A stretch of 36,116 bases of DNA from Chara braunii (lineage: Eukaryota; Streptophyta; Charophyceae; Charales; Characeae). Under the pieces are notes generated by a model. It did not search any database, was not told where the DNA came from, and saw nothing but the letters and a program-made list of their open reading frames with translations. Position numbers and translations under genes: made by a program. The DNA lies in the NCBI GenBank assembly GCA_003427395.1, contig BFEA01000006.1:7344717-7380832 (forward strand). The letters are read 5' to 3'. Of this stretch, positions 10,622 through 18,420 are shown one piece after another; within the stretch, counting starts at the first letter, position 1, and every line of letters starts with the position of its first letter.

Positions 10622-10663
10622 TCTCTCTCTCACACACACACACACATCGAAATGTGTGTCTTT

Positions 10664-10734
<71 letters not shown>

Positions 10735-10894
10735 ATCCAGCCATGCACGCAGAGAGATAGAGAGGCTACTTCCATCGATAGGATGAGCAAAATCGGAATG
10801 AATCAGACGCACACGCACACGCGCTCGTGTAGTAGTGTATATTTCGATGTTCTAGCGGTAGATTCATTCGATTTTGCTCATCCTATCGATGGAA

Positions 10895-10952
<58 letters not shown>
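10622..10952. repeat. Long inverted repeat nested in (GA)n and (TC)n tracts
   Basis: The left arm is 10767-10804 and the right arm 10861-10897. They are reverse complements over 37 bases except for one extra G in the left arm, and both contain GATAGGATGAGCAAAA. The 56-base spacer is CA-rich. Outside lie a (TG)n-(GA)n tract (10658-10732) and a (TC)n tract (10899-10952) that could also pair with each other, so the whole is a foldback of about 260 bases. Simple (TC)n(CA)n sequence also lies at 10620-10645. It resembles a MITE-like or foldback insertion, but I see no target-site duplication. Confidence 0.8.
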
Positions 10953-10954
<2 letters not shown>

Positions 10955-11021
10955 CCCGCCCCTCGATGGAGTCCCCGTTTTTTTGGGGGGGGGGCAGCGG
11001 GGGGGGGGTAATTTTCCAAAT

Positions 11022-11042
11022 ACCCCCATAAGTTGAGGTATA
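11022..11042 (+). repeat. Possible single hairpin related to family A
   Basis: ATACC and GGTAT enclose CCCATAAGTTGA, similar to the family A outlier at 2722-2742 (CCCCATAAGTTTAGGG). It is short, so chance similarity is possible. Confidence 0.3.
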
Positions 11043-11371
11043 TGTCAAGATGGCCCTAAAAGATATGGGCACAGTGGAATGGCCTTTTGGGCTGACATGT
11101 TTGTGTTACGCCCCTGTCAGGTGGGTGTGCAAATTCGCCTGGCCTTTTGCAATTGCACCTACGAGAACTTGGCAACTGCCGCCGCATTTTGCAAAGTTGG
11201 GCAGCGTCTGCAAAGACGGGGTCCAACTGATGGCTGGGGTGTTTCGCAAAATGTTTTTGTCATCGGCCTAGCTGCGGCAGGTCCACTTGTTATTAAATAA
11301 TTTTGTATTAATTCTAATAATTCATCTATAGTACTTGGCTAATTACTGATGTTGGTGGTGGTGATTACTTT

Positions 11372-11614
11372 TTGTGTGAACAGGGCATCTATCAGTCACA
11401 GGGTCGTCTTGAGAGTAAGATGAAGTTCATGCCTTCCAGTCTGTCCAGCAAGTCACATAAGCTGTTGACTGTGCTGGTGGACTCGCGGCACAAGAAGGTC
11501 AACAAAGTGAAGACGGTTGTCACAAATGTCGATCCAGAAAAGGACATGCAAGAAAAAGTGAAGGTGCGGCTGGTGGCATCTCCCTCTCCCGCTCCCTCTC
11601 CCTCTCCCTCCTGA
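11372..11614 (+). CDS. Possible terminal exon of an unidentified gene
   Basis: A T-rich stretch ending TGTGTGAACAG at about 11383 looks like a 3' splice acceptor. The open frame after it reads GIYQSQGRLESKMKFMPSSL, is rich in Lys and Val (KKVNKVKTVVTNVDPEKD), and ends in a Ser-Pro tail, SPSPAPSPSPS, before TGA at 11612-11614. The composition differs from the surrounding repeats and from retroelement pol. I do not recognise the protein, and no upstream exon could be tied to it. It may be a gene remnant carried by a repeat. An alternative start upstream in the same frame exists at 11372. Confidence 0.3.
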   Translation: MCEQGIYQSQGRLESKMKFMPSSLSSKSHKLLTVLVDSRHKKVNKVKTVVTNVDPEKDMQEKVKVRLVASPSPAPSPSPS

Positions 11615-12664
11615 GGAGAGAGACGGTTAATAGTCTCTGTTCTTGGAGTACAGCCGTTAACTCACGGCAACAACCAACATGCATACCTGCACGCATGCAC
11701 ATCCGCACAGACACTCTCTTCATGTCTCTTGATTTTTTCCTTATGTTATCTCGCTCCTCTCCCATCGCTTCCCTTTCTTTCTTCCTGCTATCGCACTCCC
11801 CTCTTGAGTCCTTTTTATTTTTTTAATGAAGTGAGGATCGAAATCACGATGTTCAGCGAGTCCAGTTTTTTTTTCATTGCAGTGAGGATCGAAATCACGA
11901 TGTTCAGCCTTTACAATGCAGATCCCAAATCCGAATTTCAGGGTAAAGTCCCCAAGCCTGAATAGGCCCAGACAGTCGAAATTGAAAAGTAGTCACGTCG
12001 GGTACCACGTGTGCCATGCTGCCGTGAGATCTGGCCAACTGATATTCATATGCAGCTCGGAGACGACGACCTTGTGCGTGTACAAGATGTTGTTGAGCCA
12101 TGCTTGACACACACCACCCGACCGGTGATGCCGGTTGGGGTTGCGCACATTGTACATGTCCAAGCGCAAATCGAATTTTGCCGAGGTCAAACTGAAAAGG
12201 TGCCCGATGACCAGTCAGGTCCTACAGTCCAAAAATGCAGCAGCATCCAAAGAAAAGTCTGGAAGGTACCGTCCCAGTATTCTAAACCAAGCAGGCCCAG
12301 GGGAACCGGTACCAGCCAAGTCAAGCGCAGACCCAAGTCAAGCAGAGGCCAGTATGGCCGAGGCCCAGTCCAAGTCATTAAGAAGACTGGCCAGCCTCAT
12401 TTGAGGGAGAATGCTCATTCCTGAGAAGGTGGAAGCGCTGCTGAGTGCTTGTGCGCTATTGCGAGTTGGCCAAGCGCTAGGAGCCCTGCTGGGCAGCACT
12501 ATGCTGTAGAGCACAGGCTGCCACAGCCGCATAGTAGAGGTAGTAGTAGAGTATGTGTAGGAGGCAGGTGTGTTCAAAGATATGATCCTCATAGTAGCAG
12601 GGACAGTAAGACCTCCAGGGAGGAAGAGAGAGACAGTTAGGTTGACAGATACAAGACTGGAGAG
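11615..12664. other. No gene recognised; short direct repeat inside
   Basis: No coding sequence can be assigned. The phrase GTGAGGATCGAAATCACGAT plus GTTCAGC occurs twice, at about 11831-11857 and 11882-11908, separated by a T-run. The phrase contains an imperfect inverted repeat (GATCG/CGAT). Confidence 0.5.
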
Positions 12665-13946
12665 TGTCATGACCTGACCAAACACGGACTGAGAGACAGA
12701 GCTGATTTCTGGGTTTTGCCCGTGGACTGAACGCCTTGCTGAGATTCCCGCTTGCTACTAAGTTCTCTAAGTCTGTGTGTGTGCATGTTTGCTGGTCTGC
12801 ATGTCTGTCTGAGTGTTTGGTGGCTCCCGTTTGTGTGTGACCCGCAAGGGCACTTGTTCGTTTGTTGGGCCCTCAGGGCCGGTACTTACCTGTGGCTGTG
12901 ACATTGAGGATTGCAGCGGGGGAAAACACTCAAGTGGCGGGGGGAAGAGGCCCGCAGCCCTTGAAGCAGAGGGGAAAAACTCTAGTATCAGGTAGGCCAG
13001 TACCACACCCTGAAGAGGTAGATGTGCCGGGTACTCGAGGCCGAGCAGAAGAAGACAAAAGTGGCATTTTTAGAGGCCCAGTAGTTGTAGGCTAGGTCTA
13101 GCCGGGTATCAAGGGCCTGTACGGGCAATATCAGAGTCTGCAATGATGTTTCCCTCCGAAAGGGAGGAGGTACTGGTTGCTTGGAAGGCCGAGCGGCCTG
13201 GAAGTCACCGCCCAAGAGGCAAGCAGGCTGCTATATCTCCCGGCCTGGTGAAGAGCCCAGTCTCATTGTCGGTGTGCAAGTTTGGCGACACACTGGTTGG
13301 AGCGCTGGCTGGAGCAGCGCTAGCACTCAGCAGCGCTGCTGGGGAAGGAGGAAGGACACAGAGGAGGAAGAAGGCCAGGGCTAGGGAGGAGCACCAGAGG
13401 TACTTACCTGGCTATGGTGGCAGCCATCTTCATCACCTTGCTGGGTGCTGCAGCAGGAAGGCCCCAGCTGGGGTAGAGCTACACTAAGAAGCTTCGAGGC
13501 AGAGTCAGGCATGGCGGCCTGAGCTAGAGCAGCCATAGCTGCTTTGGGTTGTCCTTTGGGCATCTGGGCAAGGCCTAGTAGTCCGCCATAGCCTCGGCCT
13601 ATGAGAGTGAAGAGTGGGAGATGCGGCCATGGCTATGGTGGACCTCAAGTGATACCTGCAGTAGAAGAGGGATTCGGACATTGATTCTGGTTCAGCCATT
13701 CAACATTGTAATTATTTCTCGTGTGAATAAGAGAGGAGGAGATAAGGAGGAAGAGAGAGTTTGGCGAAGAAGAAGAGCTTTATCATTTGTCTATGCTGGT
13801 GTACATCATCTTCCTCTTCTTTCTTACCTCTTCTTCTTCTTCTAACCTTCTCTCTCCTCTCAAGTATATTCATTTCTTTCTGCAATTGGACGGCATTGTA
13901 CTATCTGATGAATGTGTATCTCGAAATTGGCCAGGATCATAACGCG

Positions 13947-13984
<38 letters not shown>

Positions 13985-14622
13985 AGACATGCTCGATCGA
14001 GCGATGCATATGGAGCCAAAGGATCCGCAAAGTGATGAAAAGGACTTGAATGGACTATGCAGCATCTGTGAATGTTACATGCTGCACCTGCACAAGAGGG
14101 CCATTTTCCAGGCCCTGCGTCCCTCAGGCTGAAAGCCTGAAAACCTGAAAACCAGGGCCCTCAGACCCCATGTCCATTCAGCTCGAAAGCTTGAAAAACA
14201 GGGGCCTACAGACCCTGTGTCGTTTCAGACTAAAAATGGCAGTACCCTTTTCAGCCTGAAATGAAGGGCCATTTTCGGTCTGTTATCAGACTGACCCGCC
14301 CTGAAACTCAGGCACCAAACCAGAGTTTTGGGAACAAGCTATTTTTGGCCTGTTCCCACAACAGCTGCATCGCCAGACCCTGGCTCGGTTGGGGATTGGC
14401 AAGAGCAGCCTCCTGGACTGCCCGCCCTGCAACTGCCGGCAGTCGGAGGCAGTCAGGAGGTAGGCCGAGGTAGTACATAGGGACTTCCCATGCACTTCAC
14501 GGGTAGGCAGTCAGCAGTCAGCAGTCTTCAGAGAGAGAGAGAGATTGGGCGGAGGCGGGGGATACTTACCTGCAGCGCCGTTGCCCCAGCTTCGTCTTCG
14601 AGGTACCTGCAGCACAGCGCTG
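12665..14622 (+). repeat. Partial LTR, plus orientation, of the same family as 32188-34924
   Basis: From TGTCATGACC at 12665, the sequence follows the reverse complement of 34924 down to about 32838 throughout. Shared points in order include TTTCTGGG.TTTGCC, CCTTGCTGAGATTCCCGC, GTGACCCGCAAGGG, CCGGTACTTACCTGTGGC, TTTCCCTCCGAAAGGGAGGA, GCTGGTGTACATC, AATGTTACATGCTGC and CTTCGAGGT.CCTGCAGCAC. It stops matching near 14622, before the U3 TATA box and the PBS end seen in the other copy. It is therefore a truncated LTR, with no retroelement coding sequence next to it. Short open frames in both copies read alike only because the DNA is shared. Confidence 0.8.
13943..13987. repeat. Compound microsatellite (CG)n(AG)n
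   Basis: About ten CG units are followed by about twelve AG units inside the LTR copy. The other LTR copy lacks it at the matching place. Confidence 0.9.
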
Positions 14623-15342
14623 TCGGGGTAAAAACCCTGACAAGGGTATTTGCCGGGGGGGTTCAATGTCGGACGCTGTCCGACCTTTTCGCTGAATTGA
14701 AAAGAATTAATGAGACTGACGTTGCCAAAAAGTTTATTCAGACCTGACCTATGACTGAGAGACTAAAAGTTTTTTTTCAGGCTTTAGTCCGGACGCGTGT
14801 TGGCGTCCGGGAGTAACGGACGTGAATGACAATGTTTTCGCTTTTTGAAGCCGCAGGAACGTGCGGACATGGGAATGTTGAAGTTAAATCTATCCTACCT
14901 ATTATAGTGTCAGTCGCGCGATTCAGGGCCTAAGTAGGCTAAAAAGAGCGCCTGCGTCGGGTATAGGGCCGCCGTGCACAGGAATAGGAAGTTTTTTTTT
15001 TTTATTTCCTCGGCCGTGGGGTTTAGTTTTGAGCCAGGGGGGAGGCCGATAGGCTGCCGCGGACGGGCAGCCTGCTGTGAGGGAAGGCCAGGCAGGCGAG
15101 GCCNGTTGGGCCACAGGCAGGAGAGGTGACTGGGCAAGCTCTTCATATAGAAGAGCTGCTAGCCCAGTAGGTTACAGTACCAGACTTTCACCCGGCAGAT
15201 ACCGTGATTAAATCTGAGAAAGCGCTTACACCACTGGGCTGGCTCCTTTTGGAGCTGGCCGCTGTTGTTTGATGCCAGCGCGGTCGGATCTGGCCGTCCG
15301 ATCGTGAAGATCGCGCGGCCCTGATCAGGCGCGCGAAATTTG
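14623..15342. other. No gene recognised
   Basis: No coding sequence is recognised. A T-run lies at 14992-15003, and there is a single N at 15104. Confidence 0.4.
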
Positions 15343-15397
15343 GCATGGCCCCTGCGCAAGGAAGACACAAAAAACGAGGAATAATCCAAAAAAAAAA
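15343..15397 (+). ncRNA. U6: U6 snRNA 3'-half fragment followed by A13 (pseudogene)
   Basis: GCATGGCCCCTGCGCAAGGA, then GACAC and ACGAGGAATAATCC, follow the U6 3' half through to its conserved end (...GAGAAATGGTCC), then a run of A. The 5' half, with the ACAGAG box, is absent. Unlike the copy at position 4, it keeps CCCCTGCGC. A 3' fragment ending in an A-run suggests a retrotransposed piece of U6 or a U6-containing chimera. It cannot function as U6. Confidence 0.8.
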
Positions 15398-15403
15398 AAA
15401 TCT

Positions 15404-15500
15404 AAGCCCCTAAGGGTTTGAACTCGGGTCTGCATCACTAGAGGCGTGGCTGAAAAACCACGCGACTAGTGATGAGACCGTTGGCATAAGCCAACGGTAG
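15404..15500 (-). repeat. Possible tRNA-related (SINE-like) sequence with two strong hairpins
   Basis: Read on the minus strand, GAGTTCAAACCC resembles a pol III B box and TGGCTTATGCC weakly resembles an A box upstream, with a T13 run after the B box. Between them is a hairpin with arms CATCACTAG/CTAGTGATG and inner arms GCGTGG/CCACGC. Next to it is CCGTTGGC/GCCAACGG (15478-15497). I could not fold a proper T arm or acceptor stem, so this is not called as a tRNA. Confidence 0.3.
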
Positions 15501-15604
15501 AGAGAGAGAAAAAAAAGAAACTAAAACTAAAAACAAAAAGAGATATACAGCGCCATGTGGCGCAATACGAACTGATTGGGGCTTTTCAGCCCCAGCAGAG
15601 ATGA

Positions 15605-16085
15605 AAGTTCTTTTCTTTTCTGCTTTTTATTAGATATTGTTTAGATTTTTTCTTTAGGTTTTCTATTTAGATATTCTTTTTTTTTTTCTTTTTTTTTGTT
15701 GTCTTTTCCCCTTTAGATTTCCTTTAGATTTTTTTCTCTTTCTTTTTTTTTTTTTCCCTATTGCTCGCACCGAGCGCCCGTTTGTTTCGGACGAACGGGT
15801 CGACGGGCTGTTTCGTCGGATTCCCACCGACTCATCAAGGGGCTGCGCCCCAACAGCCCATCTGAGGATGGGCGGATGCATCTGCCACATTAAGTGGCTG
15901 TGTGCGGGGGGGGACGTGGGACTTTGCCTTCGATTCTGGTAAGTTCCTTCCTTTTTTTTTTTTTTTTATAGATATCTTTTTAGATTCCTTTCTTTAGAGT
16001 TTTTCTCATATTTTAGATTTTTTTCTTTTTTTCCTGTTTTTTGTTGTACTTACCTGGCTGACGCCCGTTCGTTCGAACGAACGGG
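15605..16085 (-). repeat. Two tandem-like units: hairpin plus A-rich ATCTAAA tract
   Basis: On the minus strand, each hammerhead motif is followed by a hairpin with arms of the type CCCGTTCGT/ACGAACGGG (16064-16085 and 15777-15799). Each hairpin is then followed by an A-rich tract holding repeated ATCTAAA (about 15950-16045 and 15605-15765). The shared order and spacing suggest two units of about 297 nt, with the rest of the units diverged. Confidence 0.65.
15805..15859 (-). ncRNA. Type III hammerhead ribozyme, degenerate at C3
   Basis: Hammerhead ribozymes cut their own RNA at a three-way junction. On the minus strand, stem III is GGGCTGT (15859-15853) with ACAGCCC (15811-15805), and the cleavage triplet is GTT, with the cut expected after 15852. 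Stem I is GGGGC/GCCCC with loop GCA, then TTGATGA where CTGATGA is required. Stem II is GTCGG/CCGAC with loop TGGGAAT, then GAAA. All three stems are fully paired. The single core change is C to T at C3, which is expected to abolish or strongly reduce cleavage. GTT is an allowed but less favoured NUH triplet. Confidence 0.8.
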
Positions 16086-16102
16086 GAAAGTATGATGTGC
16101 CA

Positions 16103-16155
16103 GACTGTTTCATCGGACTCTCACCGACTCATCAGGAGGATGAACCTCGACAGTC
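16103..16155 (-). ncRNA. Type III hammerhead ribozyme with all core residues present
   Basis: On the minus strand, stem III is GACTGT (16155-16150) with ACAGTC (16108-16103). The cleavage triplet is GTC, with the cut expected after 16149. Stem I is GAGG/CCTC with loop TTCAT. The core box CTGATGA lies at 16035+100 to 16129, that is 16135-16129. Stem II is GTCGG (16128-16124) with CCGAT (16116-16112), closed by a G-U wobble where G-C is usual, with loop TGAGAGT. The second core box is GAAA (16111-16108). All invariant core bases of the family are present and the stems pair. Stem III is the open end, as in plant retrozymes and viroid-like RNAs. It lies about 297 nt from the degenerate motif, on the same strand. 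Confidence 0.9.
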
Positions 16156-16255
16156 GGTCATTGCGCCCGAACCTGGCGCCGATAGTGACCAGGTACAGGT
16201 GCGCGTGAGAGGGAGAGAGGGGAAAGGGGGTTGCCAACCTACCTGTGGTTGGCCC

Positions 16256-16460
16256 CACGAAGACTTCCAACGATAGGATGAGCAAAAGTGAACGAATCTG
16301 CCCTGCAAAGCGGAAATATGCACTACTTCTAGAGAGAAAGGGTGAGGAAGGGAGACTGTACCTGGGAGTGGAGGCGATTACGATGATGAACGGCCAAACT
16401 GCCTCATGCCACTTCGAACGACAGGGTGAGTATGCCCGGATGTATCTGCCCCTAGACATG
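16256..16460 (+). repeat. Copy of the dispersed GATAGGATGAGCAAAA repeat
   Basis: CTTCCAACGATAGGATGAGC begins a stretch that follows the right arm and spacer of the 10.8-kb foldback read on the minus strand: AAAA, GAATCT.CC, CGGAAATAT.CACTACT. Further on, CGGATGTATCTGCC (about 16438-16452) repeats a phrase found near 1138. The overlapping open frame is not recognisable as a protein. Confidence 0.6.
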
Positions 16461-16504
16461 AGGGTGTGCAGTCAGGGTGTTGGTGAGTCATTCCAGGTAA
16501 GTGG

Positions 16505-16617
16505 TTTTTTTTTTTTTTTTTTTGAGTCCTCTTCGTTTCCTCTTTCCCCGTTGCGGCCGTTGAGGCATGGCCAGCAGGGAGAACGAGGAAAGATTGAAAA
16601 CGAAGAGGACTAATAAC

Positions 16618-16676
<59 letters not shown>

Positions 16677-16689
16677 CAAAAAAAAAAAA
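16505..16689. repeat. Foldback: T-run, 14-bp arm, loop, 14-bp arm, A-run
   Basis: Arms AGTCCTCTTCGTTT (16525-16538) and AAACGAAGAGGACT (16598-16611) pair perfectly. Beyond them, CTTTCCCCGTT and AACGAGGAAAG pair with a mismatch. They are flanked by T19 (16505-16523) on the left and A55 (16621-16675) on the right, which could extend the pairing. The homopolymers and fold probably explain the nearby assembly gap. Confidence 0.85.
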
Positions 16690-16831
16690 CGGAACGAGGC
16701 AACTGCCTCGTGAAAACGAAAAGGAAAGAGGAACAACCTTCTCAGGCTGTGTGGGAGCAAGATCAGCTCCCCACCCAGAAACGCACGAATATTCGTGGCC
16801 GCGAGATTTGAAATCTCGCGGCTCACGATGC

Positions 16832-17448
16832 NNNNNNNNNNNNNNNNNNNNNNNNNNNNNNNNNNNNNNNNNNNNNNNNNNNNNNNNNNNNNNNNNNNNN
16901 NNNNNNNNNNNNNNNNNNNNNNNNNNNNNNNNNNNNNNNNNNNNNNNNNNNNNNNNNNNNNNNNNNNNNNNNNNNNNNNNNNNNNNNNNNNNNNNNNNNN
17001 NNNNNNNNNNNNNNNNNNNNNNNNNNNNNNNNNNNNNNNNNNNNNNNNNNNNNNNNNNNNNNNNNNNNNNNNNNNNNNNNNNNNNNNNNNNNNNNNNNNN
17101 NNNNNNNNNNNNNNNNNNNNNNNNNNNNNNNNNNNNNNNNNNNNNNNNNNNNNNNNNNNNNNNNNNNNNNNNNNNNNNNNNNNNNNNNNNNNNNNNNNNN
17201 NNNNNNNNNNNNNNNNNNNNNNNNNNNNNNNNNNNNNNNNNNNNNNNNNNNNNNNNNNNNNNNNNNNNNNNNNNNNNNNNNNNNNNNNNNNNNNNNNNNN
17301 NNNNNNNNNNNNNNNNNNNNNNNNNNNNNNNNNNNNNNNNNNNNNNNNNNNNNNNNNNNNNNNNNNNNNNNNNNNNNNNNNNNNNNNNNNNNNNNNNNNN
17401 NNNNNNNNNNNNNNNNNNNNNNNNNNNNNNNNNNNNNNNNNNNNNNNN
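16832..17448. other. Assembly gap (617 N)
   Basis: The run of N means nothing can be said here, and open frames that span it are meaningless. Confidence 0.99.
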
Positions 17449-18164
17449 TTCTCTTTGTTTATTTCTTTTTTATTTTTGTGAGGACACTTGTCCTCACGTG
17501 TCAGGATCCCGTTTTTGCAGGGAGCCTGGAAATTGAGGGGTCGTAAAAGGAAAAGGCCAAGTACAGCCTTTCTCCGATGTATCTGCCCTGGAAAAAGGGT
17601 CCAGGTTTATCGAACTGTAAGCGGTTGTATCTCTCCAACCCCTTATCAGAAAAATAAAAGAAAAATAGTTTTGAAAATGGTAGGAGTCCAGCTATCTCGT
17701 GATATTCCGAGATAGCTGGGAAAAAGAAAAGGAAAAATAAAATGGGGCAGTTAAAGAAACTGCCCCACACTAAGGTTGTGGTTGTGGTGCGGCAACAATT
17801 AGCCCTGGATCTAGGCCAGATCGAGGGCTCACTGTGAGCCCGCGTTTTTGCCTGAGGGCTGGAGTGACGCCCAGCCCTCTTCAGCCACTATACAACAGGC
17901 AGTTGTCCCCCAGCTGCCACACAATGCCCTCGTGATGCGAGTGTGTGACGAGGACACTTGAGTGTTGCTGGCTGCTGGAGGTGCTGCCTGAGGCAACGTG
18001 AGAAAAGGTTGGAGACCTGCAGAGGAGCGAGAGGAGAAGAGCTGGGCTGCCATAGCCAAGGCAGGGGGCATTCTGCTCCCATCCCCTCTGGCTGGTGCTG
18101 GTCCCGTGGGACGGACCAGGGAACGCTGCGAGACTGCGACAGTGCAGCATAGTGAAATTTGGGC

Positions 18165-18420
18165 CTGGGGCAAATTTTGGCCAGTCATTTTTCCACTGCA
18201 GTGGGGAAATGCTGCCGAAATTACACAGCAGCGGATAAGCGGCGACAAGGCAGTTCTGGTTTTACGGCGGTGGTGCGGGAGCGCTGTCGAAATTTTGCGG
18301 TAGCAGTTTTGGTTTGCGGCGGTGGTGCGGAAGCGTTGCCGAATTTTTGCAGCGGCGACTCCGTTTTTAACGGCTTTAGTGCAAAAGCGCTGCCGGATTT
18401 TTTTGCAGCCATGTCACTGT
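18165..18420 (+). repeat. Second locus of family B-like repeats
   Basis: Four to five copies about 57-65 nt apart share AGCGCTGCCGAAATTTTGCAG-like cores (near 18206, 18279, 18332 and 18385). The first copy keeps the nested fold: AATTTTGG, then TTTCC-ACTGCAGT-GGGGAAA, then CCGAAATT. The core GTGCTGCCGAAATTT is the same as in the array at 3827-4391. Later copies are GC-richer and fold less well. Confidence 0.6.

Larger units (their letters stand above)
15400..17870. other. Hairpin-dense non-coding region around the hammerhead motifs
   Basis: Perfect or near-perfect hairpins occur throughout, each with a different sequence. They include 15550-15563 (GCGCCA/TGGCGC), 15578-15593 (GGGGCT/AGCCCC), 15777-15799, 15856-15873 (GCCCATC/GATGGGC), 15884-15898 (GCCAC/GTGGC), 16064-16085 (11-bp arms CCCGTTCGTTC), 16156-16190, 16798-16822 (12-bp arms GCCGCGAGATTT), 17478-17497 (GTGAGGAC/GTCCTCAC), 17688-17719 (CCAGCTATCTCG/CGAGATAGCTGG), 17743-17767 (TGGGGCAGTT/AACTGCCCCA) and 17825-17841 (GGGCTCAC/GTGAGCCC). 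Stretches between them are A- or T-rich. No protein is encoded. Confidence 0.75.

Noticed and set aside
10526-11031. Open frames with poly-Ser/Leu or His-Thr runs
   Set aside because: They are translations of GA/TC and CA/TG microsatellites.
12813-13487. Similar small proteins in the two LTR copies (VTRKGTC...GPVLTCG in both)
   Set aside because: Similarity follows from shared LTR DNA; frames are short, lack domains and include stops in the partner copy.
13904-13935. CTGATGAATG...CTCGAAATTGG resembling a hammerhead core on the plus strand
   Set aside because: The two core boxes are present by chance, but the bases between them cannot form stem II and no stem III partner with an NUH triplet was found.
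15404-15500. A tRNA gene on the minus strand
   Set aside because: B-box-like sequence is present, but no acceptor stem, no normal T arm and too long an A-to-B distance.
15568-15605. CTGATTGGGGC...GATGAAAG as a third hammerhead
   Set aside because: CTGATTG breaks the first core box and the segment before GAAA does not close stem II; only a simple GGGGCT/AGCCCC hairpin is supported.
16751-17536. 261-residue open frame
   Set aside because: It is almost entirely the N gap translated as unknown residues.
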